Positions 34,218-43,351 of a DNA stretch of 64,000 nucleotides are shown here, one piece after another (position 1 is the first letter of the stretch; every line of letters begins with the position of its first letter). The position numbers and the translations under genes are program-made. This DNA comes from Mycobacterium yunnanensis (GTDB lineage Bacteria > Actinomycetota > Actinomycetes > Mycobacteriales > Mycobacteriaceae), in the NCBI RefSeq assembly GCF_025823185.1, contig NZ_JACKVK010000008.1, forward strand, positions 63,565 through 127,564, written 5' to 3'. The notes beneath the pieces are model-generated. The model had not been told where the DNA came from, did not search any database, and worked only from the letters and a program-made list of their open reading frames with translations.

Positions 34218-34699
34218 CGTCGGTCGAAGCGGTGGAGGAACTATTCGCCGGCCGGCCCACGAAAATTGGGTTCAGACGTCGGAATGATTCTATCCCAGGT
34301 GACTTGCGTATTTCATGGAGACTGGCAGTTCTTTGTCTACTGCTGGTTCGATTTCGAGCGAAGACGGCGAGGATCGAACACTTACACACACTGTGGTGGG
34401 CTATTCGTTCCGAGAATTCTCGTGATCTGATTATTCGGTGGTTCGACAATAAGCCCATACCAGATGAGATAATAGTCAGATTTGATCCCTCGCTCACGCA
34501 AACGATCGACTTAGCCGTTGGCCAAGGTCTAGTTGAGTCTGACCGCCGTGGGAGCGTGAAGCTTTCTCCTAAAGGCGTGGCGATGGCTCAGGCCGTAGGA
34601 ACTAGAGACGGCGTTCTCGCAGACGAAAAGAACTTTCTTGAAAAGCTGCCCAGAAATATTTCACAAAGGGCGATGAAAGAGATGACGGAATGGCGTTAA
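34214..34699 (+). CDS. Small winged-helix-like middle component of the candidate defence operon
   Basis: A 161-residue protein between the nuclease-like and ATPase genes. It has a helical N-terminal half (WRLAVLCLLLVRFRAKTARIEHLHTLWWAI read in parts) and, in the second half, a short winged-helix-like unit: LAVGQGLVESDRRGSVKLSPKG. This is the size and position of the middle subunit in ABC-three-component systems and of DdmB/LmuC-like proteins in Lamassu. The ATG at 34214 overlaps the previous stop as ATGA and its end overlaps the ATPase start by 10 bp, so all three genes are translationally coupled. Family assignment is inference. Confidence 0.7.
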   Translation: MTSVEAVEELFAGRPTKIGFRRRNDSIPGDLRISWRLAVLCLLLVRFRAKTARIEHLHTLWWAIRSENSRDLIIRWFDNKPIPDEIIVRFDPSLTQTIDLAVGQGLVESDRRGSVKLSPKGVAMAQAVGTRDGVLADEKNFLEKLPRNISQRAMKEMTEWR

Positions 34700-36732
34700 C
34701 TCCTGGCCTCAGACTTATCGCCGTGAGATTGGTGGTCGAGACTGTCTCGGGGGCACAGTTCGGTCACACATTCACTTTTCAAGAGGGCTTAAACATCATC
34801 CGTGGCGATAACACAAGCGGTAAGTCGACGACCCTTCAAGCGATCATCTATGCCCTGGGATTAGAAGGGATGCTCGGGGCATCGCACCAGATACCGCTAC
34901 CGCATTCAATGACGGAGAAGCTCGCGTTCGATTCCGAGGAATTCGATGTCATGGAGTCGTACGTCGAACTAGAGGTAGCCAACAGGAATGGGGTGGTTAT
35001 CACAGTTCGCAGATTCGTAAAGCATCCGTCGGTGAATACGAAATTGATCAATGTGACAATGGGTCCAGCTCTTACGGATACGAATGCTTACGAGTCGCGC
35101 GATTTTTTCGTTCGTCGTGCAGGTGGTGCTCAGCGTGAGGCCGGCTTTCACTACTTCTTAGCGGACTTCATTGGTTGGACACTCCCAAATGTAACGCGGA
35201 TCGATGGCTCAGAGATACCGTTATACATGGAGACTTTGTTCCCATATTTTTACGTCGAGCAAAAACACGGATGGTCCGGCGTACAGGCGCGAATCCCGAC
35301 GTACCTCGGTATTAGGGATGTGGGCAAGAGGTCGGCGGAATTTGTACTTAGCCTCCAAATATTTGACCTAATTTTACAAAAACAGCGGATATCTTCCTCG
35401 ATCACCGAATTAGAGGCGCAATGGCGTCAATCGATGCGCGAAATGAGAGAGGCTGCGGATGCTGCCGGCGTTACGCTGGCAAAGATTCCGTCAACTCTCA
35501 AAGAGTCTTTGGAGGAAGATACTGCTCAGCCTCTGACGGTTGTCGAGGGTGATTGGGTGGCGCTTGATGAGGCGATACCGCAGTTGCGTGATCAGCTTTC
35601 GGCTATGACGGCTCGGTCTGTTCCAGCGGTGAGGGATGTATCGACGCAACTCGACACTGATGTTGCTCTCGAGGAGGACGCCATCAATGACCGACTCGTT
35701 GAAGTCGCAGTTATTGTAAATGAACGAGAAGAGTATCGGCGCCGACGGAATCAATTGGAACTCCGAATTGATGCCCTCGAAGCCGATCTACAAAAGCACA
35801 AAGATGCTCGTACTCTCGTTGAACTAGGTGCAAATTTTGCGACAGAACTACTTGGGGAACACATCTGTCCGACATGTCACCAGGATGTTCATGATGGTAT
35901 GGATATCTCGTCACACGTAATGGCTGTCCAAGAGAACATTGATTTCATCGGCCGTGAATTGACAACGTTGCGCTCAGCGTTGAACGATATTGAGAGCGCG
36001 GGTTCTGCTCTTCGTGTTCGTGAACGGAGTGCTCGCGCTGCGCTGACAGACGCGCGGCGGAAGGTCCGGGCGCTTCGCGAGACACTTGTGAGTGCCGATA
36101 GTGCGCCATCGGCGATTGACGTGGCTAATCGACTACGGCTACAAGACCGTGTTGAGCGGCTAGAGGAGAGCGGCCGCCACTTGGCTGACTTGCGTCAAGG
36201 TCTCGTGTCGATCGCGAAGCTCTGGGAAAAGCAACGTGAATTGCTTCGATCGCTGAATGTCAATGATTTGCAGGGCACAGACCTAGTGAAAATACTCGCC
36301 CTAGAGAACTATCTCAGGTCACAGCTTGTGCGCTACGGTTTCAGCTCTCTAAGTACTAGCGAAGTTGACATTAGTCGGGAGACCTACAGGCCGGCTCACG
36401 AAGGGTTCGATTTAGGATTCGACTTGTCCGCTAGCGATATGATTCGCGTGATTTGGGCATATTTGATGGGCATTCTCAGGGTCGCCGATGAACATGGCGG
36501 GAACCATCTCAATCTGTTGATATTTGATGAGCCGAAACAGCAAGATACGGCGTCGGAAAGCTATCGGGAGCTTTTACAAGAGGCGGCAGGCCAGGGCACG
36601 AGGGGTGGCCAGCTCATCTTCGCAACAAGCGAGAATCTCGACAGTCTGCTCGCGATGCTAGGCGATGCGGCCTATCATTTGCAGGACATCGGCACAGGTC
36701 AGAAGTTGTTGCGCCCCATCACAAGTTCCTGA
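34690..36732 (+). CDS. Rad50/SMC-like ATPase with a zinc hook, candidate ABC-3C/Lamassu ATPase
   Basis: A 680-residue ABC-class ATPase. Walker A is GDNTSGKST (residues 39-47) and Walker B is LNLLIFDEP (D613, E614). Between them lie two coiled-coil arms (about 230-380 and 400-520) joined by CPTC at residues 393-396, the same arrangement as the zinc hook of Rad50. Before Walker B, DLSASDMIRV sits at the signature position. A switch segment LIFATSEN follows. It should dimerise, bind DNA ends or branched DNA and hydrolyse ATP. It is far from chromosomal SMC (about 1200 residues). The DNA is AT-richer than all flanking genes, a sign of transfer. Confidence 0.82.
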   Translation: MALTPGLRLIAVRLVVETVSGAQFGHTFTFQEGLNIIRGDNTSGKSTTLQAIIYALGLEGMLGASHQIPLPHSMTEKLAFDSEEFDVMESYVELEVANRNGVVITVRRFVKHPSVNTKLINVTMGPALTDTNAYESRDFFVRRAGGAQREAGFHYFLADFIGWTLPNVTRIDGSEIPLYMETLFPYFYVEQKHGWSGVQARIPTYLGIRDVGKRSAEFVLSLQIFDLILQKQRISSSITELEAQWRQSMREMREAADAAGVTLAKIPSTLKESLEEDTAQPLTVVEGDWVALDEAIPQLRDQLSAMTARSVPAVRDVSTQLDTDVALEEDAINDRLVEVAVIVNEREEYRRRRNQLELRIDALEADLQKHKDARTLVELGANFATELLGEHICPTCHQDVHDGMDISSHVMAVQENIDFIGRELTTLRSALNDIESAGSALRVRERSARAALTDARRKVRALRETLVSADSAPSAIDVANRLRLQDRVERLEESGRHLADLRQGLVSIAKLWEKQRELLRSLNVNDLQGTDLVKILALENYLRSQLVRYGFSSLSTSEVDISRETYRPAHEGFDLGFDLSASDMIRVIWAYLMGILRVADEHGGNHLNLLIFDEPKQQDTASESYRELLQEAAGQGTRGGQLIFATSENLDSLLAMLGDAAYHLQDIGTGQKLLRPITSS

Positions 36733-37234
36733 CCCGACGAACGGCGAGTTTTCTAGCGAGAAAAAAGCCGCTTGCAGATTGAGGCGCGCAACTCCATCGC
36801 GGTAACGGGGCAACCCCAGCCTCCAGTGCGGCGTTTTTGTGTCCCATGCTGCGGACGCGGTTACTCAGCTCCGCTTCGGTGTTGTCCATGTCGATTTACT
36901 AGACACAGACGGGCTCGCGAGAGGTCGGCCGTACGCACCTGGCGTTCTATCGCGCTGTTAGCGCGACATTGCGAAAGCCGCAGGTATCCGCCGCGCGGCA
37001 CGGCACATATGTGCGAAGCTGACGCATCTATAGGTTGCCCCAGCGGCCGTGGTCGCGGCACGGATCGGGCCCAGGGGCGCCACTCTCACGATTGAGCTGT
37101 AGGCCCACTCGCAAGACAGTGCGCTCAAGGCTGCAAGGCTGCTGGCGCGACTCTGAACCGGCTTGTGACATTGCCTCACACCGACGTGGTCTGATCGAAC
37201 AGTCGTAACGGCATTCCCACTGCTCGAACTCTGG
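36733..37234. other. Gene-free stretch between the foreign operon and tRNA-Gly
   Basis: A 502-bp region with only short frames that lack ribosome binding sites. An imperfect inverted repeat (36761-36771 and 36828-36838, ending in TTTTT on the + strand) encloses 56 bp and may end transcription of the ATPase gene. I see no integrase remnant and no copy of the tRNA 3' end within the operon's other flank. It is likely the scar of an insertion beside the tRNA. Confidence 0.45.
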
Positions 37235-37305
37235 AGCCGATGACGGGAATCGAACCCGCGTATTCAGCTTGGGAAGCTGATGTTCTGCCATTGAACTACA
37301 TCGGC
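37235..37305 (-). tRNA. tRNA-Gly (anticodon CCC)
   Basis: Read on the minus strand, a 71-nt cloverleaf: acceptor GCCGATG pairs with CATCGGC, the D arm is GTTC...GAAC, the anticodon stem TCAGC/GCTGA encloses TTCCCAA with anticodon CCC, and the T arm is CGGGT TCGATTC CCGTC-like. The discriminator base is U, as usual for bacterial tRNA-Gly. CCA is not encoded. Its 3' end points toward the foreign operon at 33.3-36.7 kb. Confidence 0.95.
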
Positions 37306-37362
37306 CTGACCAGCAGTGCTGGTGAGCACGAAGGCTAGCACCTCTGCAGGCTTGGTACGCCG

Positions 37363-38271
37363 TCAGGCCAGCGGTGCGAACGCCTCGGCCAGTGCCCGGT
37401 AGGAGTCGAGCCGCTGCGGACCGCGGGGCATGCCAAAGTCGGGGACGATCACCTCGTCGACGCCCTCGTCACGCCACGTCGCGGCGGCCTCGGCGATCCG
37501 CTCGGCCGGCCCGTAGACCACCGGCTGCGGCATCGACTCTGCGGCCTCCTTCGCCTTGGCCTCCGACTCGGCCGAATCGGTGACGATCACCACGGCCTGC
37601 GTGGAACGCCATACGGTGGCCGGGTCGCGGCCCTCCTTCTCGCACGCCGCGTCCAGCGCCTTGGAATTCTCGCCGAACCCGCCCGGTGAGGACCACTGAT
37701 TCCACTCGTGGGCGTGCCGCGCGATGAGCCGCAGCATTCGCGGACCCGTCCCGCCCACCAGCAGCGGCAGCGGCGACTGCAGCGGCTTGGGCTCGCACAG
37801 CGCATCTTTCAGTTGGTAGTAGTGCCCGTCGAACGTCGTCGTCTCATTGGTCAGCAGCCCCGAGATCACCGCCAGCCCCTCGGCGAAGCGGTCCACCCGC
37901 TCCTTGGGCTCGCCGAGTGCCAACCCGTACTGCTCGTGCTCGGTGATCTGCCAGCCCGCGCCGAGGCCAAGGGTGAAGCGGCCGTTGCTGATGCGATCGA
38001 TCGTCACCGCGAGATTGGCGAGCACGGCCGGATGCCGGAACGTCATCGACAGCACCAGGTTGGCCAGCCGGATGTTGGACGTGACGGTGGCCAGGGCCGC
38101 CATCACGGCGGTGGCCTCCAGCCAGTCGCTGGTCCGGCCCGGCTCGTCGCCGGGGGACATGAAGTGGTCGGCGACGTAGATCGAATGCCAGAACCCGTCA
38201 TCGGAGAACGTGGCCAGTTCGAGTACGTCGTCCCACGGTTGAGTCGTCGACGGCCACACGGAGAATCGCAC
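37363..38271 (-). CDS. LLM-class F420-dependent oxidoreductase
   Basis: A 302-residue luciferase-like monooxygenase-fold protein. Typical F420-branch segments are present: SIYVADHFM near residue 30, TSNIRLANLVLSMTFRHPAVLANLA, and GRFTLGLGAGWQITEHEQYG. It would use coenzyme F420 to transfer hydride; mycobacteria carry dozens of such paralogues and substrate cannot be inferred. It lies between the tRNA and the cutinase gene and is not in an obvious operon. The ATG at 38271 begins right at the first beta strand (MRFSVWPSTT). Confidence 0.85.
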   Translation of the reverse strand: MRFSVWPSTTQPWDDVLELATFSDDGFWHSIYVADHFMSPGDEPGRTSDWLEATAVMAALATVTSNIRLANLVLSMTFRHPAVLANLAVTIDRISNGRFTLGLGAGWQITEHEQYGLALGEPKERVDRFAEGLAVISGLLTNETTTFDGHYYQLKDALCEPKPLQSPLPLLVGGTGPRMLRLIARHAHEWNQWSSPGGFGENSKALDAACEKEGRDPATVWRSTQAVVIVTDSAESEAKAKEAAESMPQPVVYGPAERIAEAAATWRDEGVDEVIVPDFGMPRGPQRLDSYRALAEAFAPLA

Positions 38272-38311
38272 TTGGCCAGTCTAGGGACGAAAGCTGGCGG
38301 AACGCTCGCGG

Positions 38312-39145
38312 TTACGACGTGGGCGAGTACGTCAGAGCCGTCGGCCCGGGCGGGGGCACCGCCCCGGGGGCGATGGGGACGCCTGGTGCCAGGTGCTGCG
38401 ACGGGTCTTGATCGACGACGCCGGCGGGGCCTGGCTCGGTACCGGCCGCCGCGTCCGCCGCCCACAGTGCCTGCAGTCGCTGCGCCGCGAACGTCGCCCC
38501 CTGGTCGACCATGCCGGCCTCGACGTAGGTGTTGTGCACCGAGAAGCTCCTGCCGTGCGGATCGCAGACGAGGTCGTCGTCGACGCACAGCTCGAGTGCC
38601 TTGCCCACGTAACTGGGACCGACCTCGACGTCGGGATCCTTGATGACGTTCATGAAGCGGGCCGAGGGCTTGCCGAACAACGCGACCGCCGCGACGTGGT
38701 CGGCGATCTCGGGCGGCATGGGGGCGGGCACGTCGGTTTGCCTCACCCCGTCGGGAACCACGCTTGCGGTGACGAAGCCCATCACCGCCGCGCCTTGGGA
38801 GAAGCCGCCCAGCACGAGCTTGGTGGTGGGGCACGCCGCAGTCGTGGCGAGGATGTGCGACCGCGCGTCGACGATGCCCTGCATGGCGGTCGAGAACGCC
38901 ATCGTGGCGGGGTAGTCGACCGCGTACACGCCGACCGACTTGGGCGCGACCCGGGCCTGCACGGCGCTGACGAACGCGTCCCCGACGGGACCCACCCCCG
39001 GCGCCTCGGTGGTCCCGCGAGCGAACACGATTTCGGCGTCCGGACACGGCGCCGCCGACGCGGTCGGCCCGGCAACGCACGACATAGCAGTGAACGCCGT
39101 CAACACCGACGTCACGATGGCCCCACTACGAGTCAACAGCCCCAT
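38312..39145 (-). CDS. Secreted cutinase-family esterase
   Basis: A 277-residue protein with a signal peptide (about residues 1-33, ending ASAAP). The cutinase serine-hydrolase motif GGFSQGAAV holds the nucleophile; the catalytic Asp and His are probably in LVCDP and HNTYV. Conserved cysteines (APCPD, AACPT, ELCVDD, VCDP) fit two disulfides. Mycobacterial members hydrolyse esters or phospholipids at the cell surface. A Pro-rich C-terminus of about 40 residues follows the fold. I chose the ATG at 39145 over a TTG two codons upstream. Confidence 0.88.
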   Translation of the reverse strand: MGLLTRSGAIVTSVLTAFTAMSCVAGPTASAAPCPDAEIVFARGTTEAPGVGPVGDAFVSAVQARVAPKSVGVYAVDYPATMAFSTAMQGIVDARSHILATTAACPTTKLVLGGFSQGAAVMGFVTASVVPDGVRQTDVPAPMPPEIADHVAAVALFGKPSARFMNVIKDPDVEVGPSYVGKALELCVDDDLVCDPHGRSFSVHNTYVEAGMVDQGATFAAQRLQALWAADAAAGTEPGPAGVVDQDPSQHLAPGVPIAPGAVPPPGPTALTYSPTS

Positions 39146-39281
39146 TGGCAAATGCTGTCACGCCTGTATCGCGACTGCCGTCCCACTTCGCGAAGACACA
39201 GAGTTTCGTCAGGAAACCCAGAATTTCCTTAGTCAACGGCACGGTGCCAGGGACGTGCGCCGCCGACGCTAGGCTCGTCGG

Positions 39282-39851
39282 GTGCTGCTCTCCGATCGCG
39301 ACATTCGGGCCGAGATCTCCGCAGGCCGCCTGGCGATAGACCCGTTCGACGACAGCCTCATCCAGCCTTCGAGCGTGGACGTCCGGCTCGACAACCTGTT
39401 CCGGGTCTTCAACAACACCCGGTACACCCACATCGACCCCGCCATGCGCCAGGACGACCTGACCACGCTGGTGGAACCGAAGGAAGACGAACCCTTCGTG
39501 CTGCATCCGGGGGAGTTCGTGCTCGGCTCGACGCTGGAGCGCTGCGCCCTGCCCAACGATCTCGCCGGCCGGCTGGAGGGAAAGTCGTCCCTGGGACGCC
39601 TGGGTCTGCTGACCCACTCGACGGCCGGCTTCATCGACCCCGGCTTCAGCGGTCACATCACCCTCGAGCTGTCCAACGTGGCCAACCTGCCGATCACCCT
39701 GTGGCCGGGCATGAAGATCGGTCAGCTGTGCCTGCTGCGTCTGACCAGCCCCGCCGAGCACCCCTACGGCAGCTCCTCGGTCGGCTCGAAGTACCAGGGC
39801 CAGCGCGGACCGACCCCGTCGAAGTCCTACCTGAACTTCGTCAAGCACTGA
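39282..39851 (+). CDS. dcd: dCTP deaminase (dUMP-forming type)
   Basis: A 189-residue enzyme of the dCTP deaminase/dUTPase family. In mycobacteria this protein converts dCTP to dUMP in one step, supplying dUMP for thymidylate synthesis. Visible landmarks: [52 protein letters not shown] and a C-terminal SKYQGQRGP. Length and sequence are standard. The start is a GTG at 39282. The order dcd then udgA a little downstream matches M. tuberculosis Rv0321 and Rv0322, with a Pro-rich membrane protein gene inserted between. Confidence 0.95.
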   Translation: MLLSDRDIRAEISAGRLAIDPFDDSLIQPSSVDVRLDNLFRVFNNTRYTHIDPAMRQDDLTTLVEPKEDEPFVLHPGEFVLGSTLERCALPNDLAGRLEGKSSLGRLGLLTHSTAGFIDPGFSGHITLELSNVANLPITLWPGMKIGQLCLLRLTSPAEHPYGSSSVGSKYQGQRGPTPSKSYLNFVKH

Positions 39852-39966
39852 CTCAGCCGTCGCGGGTAAGGTTTAAGAGCGGGCTAAGGGACGCTGCGTC
39901 CGGTGTAACGACCGCGTCGCCGACGGCGATGAAACATCCGGGCGTGCCACGTGCGTTCAAGCCCTA

Positions 39967-41583
39967 GTGACGAAAACGAGTAGCACAGCGAAGACTTTGG
40001 AGGCGTTCGTGGACATCGTGCTTGGTGTGTCCCTGACACCAAAGACGGTGCGACTGGTGCTCGTCGAGGGCAACGAGGCCGACGGCGAGATCGTCGACCA
40101 CGACACCTTCGACGTCACACCGTCGGACGGCTCGGCAGCGTCGAGCGCGTCCTCGCAGGTTGTCGCCGCCGTCCTGGGAACATTGGAGAGCGCCCGCGAG
40201 GGTGGCCACCAGCTCAAGGCCATCGGCGTCACCTGGAGCGACCACGAAGAGGCCGCCAAGCTGCGTGATGCGCTGGCCGCCGCCGGGGTTCACGACGCCA
40301 TCCTGGTCTCCGAGCTGCACGCCGCCGGCGCGCTCGCCCAGACCGCGGGCCGCGCCGTCGGGTACGAGACCACCGGCCTGCTGTTCGTTGACCGCGACAC
40401 CGCGACGCTCTCGGTGGTCCGCACCGACGACGGCTCCATCGTCAAGGTGCTCAGCCGCAGCCTGCACAGCACCGACGCGATGGCCGTGCTGTCCGACATG
40501 GCGTCGGCCGCCGCCGCGCAGGCGTCCCCGCCGCAAGGCATGTTCGTCGTCGGATCCGGCGTCGACGTCGCCTCGGTCAAGGCACACCTGCAGGACCTGG
40601 TCGACGTGCCGGTCAGCGCCCCCGAGGAGTCGGGCTTGGCCCTGGCGCGCGGCGCGGCGATCGCCGCCGCCAACGCCCCCATCTTCGACGCGTCGACCGT
40701 GGGACTGGCCTACTCGCAGGATCCCGACGGCATCACCGCAGGCAACGACTATCCCGGCTTGGCCGGCGCCGACACCCAGATGGCGCTGGCCGGGGTGGCC
40801 ACGCCGCTCGGCGCCGAGGACCTCGACTTCGCCGAGGAGTCGCCCGCCGAAGAGGGGCGCAAGCCGTTCCTCCTGGTGGGCAGCGCCTTGACCTCGGTGT
40901 TCGTCATCGGCGTCATCGCCCTGGTCATCTCGCTGGCGGTCAGCATCCGTCCGACGGCCGACCAGCGCCCCGACCCCGGGCAGAGCGCGATCGTGCCCAA
41001 CGCCGCCGCTCCCGCCGCGACGCTGCCCGAGGCGGCCCCCGCGCCAGCGCCGGCCCCCGCCGCGCCTGCGCCCGCCCCGCCCGCGGAGACCATCAAGGCA
41101 CCCATCCCGGTCGTCCAGCAGGAGCAGGCGCCGCGTCGCCAGGTCTACGTCGCACCTCCCGAGGCGCCGCCCGCGCCGGCTCCCGACCCACCCGCGGCCG
41201 CACCGGCACCCGACCCGGCCCCACCGGCGGCTCCGCCACCCGTTCCCGCGGTGCTCCCGCCGCTGATTCCGAACATCTTCACGCCGCCCGTGCAGCAGTA
41301 TCCGCAGTACAACCAGTACCCGCAGTACAACCAGTACCCGCAGTACCAGCAACAGCCGCAGTGGCAACCGCAGCCGCAGCGACCGCCGTGGCAGCAGAAC
41401 CCGTGGCAACCGCCGAGCAATCAAGGCTCCTCGCACGACGACGACTGGCCCGGTTCGGGTGGCCACGGAGGCTGGCCCGGCCGTGGTGACGACGGCCCCG
41501 GCCGTGGTGGTGACGGCCCCGGTGGGGGACGTGGGGGCGGCACCAACTGCTTCCTGATCTTCTGCGCGCCGGCGGGTCGCTGA
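39967..41583 (+). CDS. DUF7159-like membrane protein with a Pro/Gln/Tyr/Gly-rich C-terminus
   Basis: A 538-residue protein. Residues about 10-250 look like an actin/Hsp70-like or ASKHA-related fold (DIVLGVSLTPKTVRLVLVEG, TTGLLFVDRDTATLSVV, MFVVGSGVDVASVKAHL), which I recall as DUF7159 in mycobacterial annotations. One membrane helix (about 301-325) follows and then an external Ala/Pro-rich region, an 18-bp tandem repeat encoding QYPQYN units and a Gly/Asp-rich end with two Cys. The plan, an ATPase-like domain, one helix and a wall-spanning tail, parallels the two Hsp70-like proteins in this window. The start is GTG 39967; GTG 40009 is an alternative. Confidence 0.72.
   Translation: MTKTSSTAKTLEAFVDIVLGVSLTPKTVRLVLVEGNEADGEIVDHDTFDVTPSDGSAASSASSQVVAAVLGTLESAREGGHQLKAIGVTWSDHEEAAKLRDALAAAGVHDAILVSELHAAGALAQTAGRAVGYETTGLLFVDRDTATLSVVRTDDGSIVKVLSRSLHSTDAMAVLSDMASAAAAQASPPQGMFVVGSGVDVASVKAHLQDLVDVPVSAPEESGLALARGAAIAAANAPIFDASTVGLAYSQDPDGITAGNDYPGLAGADTQMALAGVATPLGAEDLDFAEESPAEEGRKPFLLVGSALTSVFVIGVIALVISLAVSIRPTADQRPDPGQSAIVPNAAAPAATLPEAAPAPAPAPAAPAPAPPAETIKAPIPVVQQEQAPRRQVYVAPPEAPPAPAPDPPAAAPAPDPAPPAAPPPVPAVLPPLIPNIFTPPVQQYPQYNQYPQYNQYPQYQQQPQWQPQPQRPPWQQNPWQPPSNQGSSHDDDWPGSGGHGGWPGRGDDGPGRGGDGPGGGRGGGTNCFLIFCAPAGR
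41296..41349 (+). repeat. 18-bp tandem repeat within the DUF7159-like gene
   Basis: Three units of CAGTACCCGCAGTACAAC (first and last slightly changed) encode QYPQYN. A perfect 18-bp unit keeps the reading frame, so copy number can vary without breaking the gene. Confidence 0.8.
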
Positions 41584-41605
41584 CACCGAGCCGAATCCGG
41601 TTGGT

Positions 41606-41632
41606 CACCCAGCGTTGGCCTGCCGCTGGGTG
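41606..41632 (+). terminator. Hairpin terminator after the DUF7159-like gene
   Basis: CACCCAGCG and CGCTGGGTG pair over 9 bp around a 9-nt loop, 22 bp after the stop codon. No T-tract. Confidence 0.6.
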
Positions 41633-41674
41633 TCGCGTGGGTTTCAGCTCACCCCCAGCGGATAAGCAGGCGGT

Positions 41675-43015
41675 ATGCGATGCACTGTGTTCGGGACGGG
41701 TTACCTCGGCGCCACCCACGCGGCCGGCATGGCCGAACTCGGACACGACGTCATCGGCGTGGACGTCGACCCGGGCAAGGTGGCCAAGCTCTCCTCGGGT
41801 GAGATCCCGTTCTACGAGCCCGGGCTGCGAAAGGTGTTGCGCGACAATCTCGATGCCGGGCGGCTGCAGTTCACCACCGACTACGACGAGGCCGCGGCCT
41901 TCGCCGACGTGCACTTCCTCGGCGTCGGCACACCTCAGAAGAAGGGCGAGTACGGCGCCGATCTGCGCCACGTACACGCCGTGATCGACACGCTGGTGCC
42001 GCGCCTGGAGCGGTCCGCGGTGATCGTGGGCAAGTCGACGGTGCCGGTCGGCACGGCGGCCGAGTTGTCCGAACGGGCCCGTGCGCTGGCCTCGCCCGGG
42101 GTCAGCGTCGAGATCGCGTGGAACCCCGAATTCCTGCGAGAGGGCTTCGCGGTGCAGGACACCCTGCATCCCGATCGCATCGTGCTTGGGGTGCAACCGG
42201 ATTCGCAGTGGGCGGAGGCGGCGATGCGCCAGCTCTACGCCCCCATCCTCGAGACCGGGGTGCCGTTCTTGGTCACCGACCTGCAGACCGCCGAACTGGT
42301 CAAGGTCTCGGCGAATGCCTTCCTGGCGACCAAGATCTCGTTCATCAACGCGATCTCCGAGGTGTGCGAGGCCGTCGACGCCGACGTGACGACCCTGGCC
42401 GACGCGCTCGGGTACGATCCCCGAATCGGTCGACGATTCCTCAACGCCGGGTTGGGGTTTGGTGGTGGCTGCCTACCCAAGGACATCCGCGCGTTCATGG
42501 CCCGCGCCGGCGAGTTGGGCGCCAACCACGCGCTGACGTTCCTCCGCGAGGTGGACAGCATCAACATGCGCAGGCGCACCCGGATGGTGGAGTTGACGAC
42601 CCAGGCGTGCGGTGGCTCCCTACTGGGGGCCAACGTCGCCGTCCTCGGCGCCGCCTTCAAGCCCGAATCCGACGACGTGCGCGACTCGCCTGCGCTCAAC
42701 GTCGCGGGCCTGCTTCAACTCAACGGCGCCAACGTCAACGTGTACGACCCGAAGGCGGTGGAGAATTCGCGGCGCCTCTACCCGACGTTGAACTACTCGG
42801 CGTCGGTCCTCGAGGCGTCCGACCGGGCCGACGTGGTCCTCGTGCTCACCGAATGGCAGGAATTCGTCGACCTCGACCCAACCGAGCTCGCGGCGACCGT
42901 CCGTTCCCGCATCGTGGTGGACGGCCGCAACTGCCTCGACGCCGATCGGTGGCGTGCCGCGGGCTGGCGGGTGTTCGCCCTGGGGCGTCGCGTACCGGAG
43001 GCGCTCCCGTCGTAA
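41675..43015 (+). CDS. udgA: UDP-glucose 6-dehydrogenase
   Basis: A 446-residue enzyme oxidising UDP-glucose to UDP-glucuronate with two NAD+. The Rossmann motif GTGYLGATHAAGMAELGH is at the N-terminus, EIAWNPEFLREGFAVQD in the middle, FGGGCLPKD carries the catalytic Cys (of GGGCLPKD), and AFKPESDDVRDSPAL is the UDP-binding segment. Product feeds sugar-acid or pentose synthesis for polysaccharides. It matches M. tuberculosis Rv0322 in identity and place after dcd. The ATG at 41675 opens directly on the first strand. Confidence 0.94.
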   Translation: MRCTVFGTGYLGATHAAGMAELGHDVIGVDVDPGKVAKLSSGEIPFYEPGLRKVLRDNLDAGRLQFTTDYDEAAAFADVHFLGVGTPQKKGEYGADLRHVHAVIDTLVPRLERSAVIVGKSTVPVGTAAELSERARALASPGVSVEIAWNPEFLREGFAVQDTLHPDRIVLGVQPDSQWAEAAMRQLYAPILETGVPFLVTDLQTAELVKVSANAFLATKISFINAISEVCEAVDADVTTLADALGYDPRIGRRFLNAGLGFGGGCLPKDIRAFMARAGELGANHALTFLREVDSINMRRRTRMVELTTQACGGSLLGANVAVLGAAFKPESDDVRDSPALNVAGLLQLNGANVNVYDPKAVENSRRLYPTLNYSASVLEASDRADVVLVLTEWQEFVDLDPTELAATVRSRIVVDGRNCLDADRWRAAGWRVFALGRRVPEALPS

Positions 43016-43024
43016 CGTGCAGCC

Positions 43025-43351
43025 ATGACCGTCTACGCGCTGAACCTGTTCGACGTCGCCGACCGCGAGGAGTACCTGGCGTACTCGAAACGGTCGGTCG
43101 ACGAAGTCGCCCGCTACGGCGGCAAGGTGGTGGCGCTGGGCAAGTTCCGGGAGAACGTGCAGGGCGACGTGGCCGGCCGTCAGGTGCTGATCCTGGTGGA
43201 GTGGCCCGATAAGGACGCCTTCGACGGGTACTGCAACGACCCCTCGTTGGCCGATCTGCACGCACACCGCGAGAACGGAACCTCGGGCTACGTCTGGCAA
43301 CTGTTCGACCGGTTGGCCGATCTGCGGCCGGTGCTTAAGCTCGAGCGATGA
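43025..43351 (+). CDS. DUF1330-family protein
   Basis: A 108-residue protein of the dimeric ferredoxin-like-fold DUF1330 group: YALNLFDVADREEYLAYS, YGGKVVALGKF and VLILVEWPDKDAFDGYCNDP. No enzymatic residue set is established for the family. It starts 9 bp after udgA and its stop overlaps the P450 start by 4 bp (ATGA), so it belongs to the same transcript as the P450. Confidence 0.85.
   Translation: MTVYALNLFDVADREEYLAYSKRSVDEVARYGGKVVALGKFRENVQGDVAGRQVLILVEWPDKDAFDGYCNDPSLADLHAHRENGTSGYVWQLFDRLADLRPVLKLER

Noticed and set aside
36761..36838. Possible integron attC-like site made by the inverted repeat
   Set aside because: No integron core sequences (GTTRRRY) at the proper positions and no integrase nearby; a terminator is simpler.
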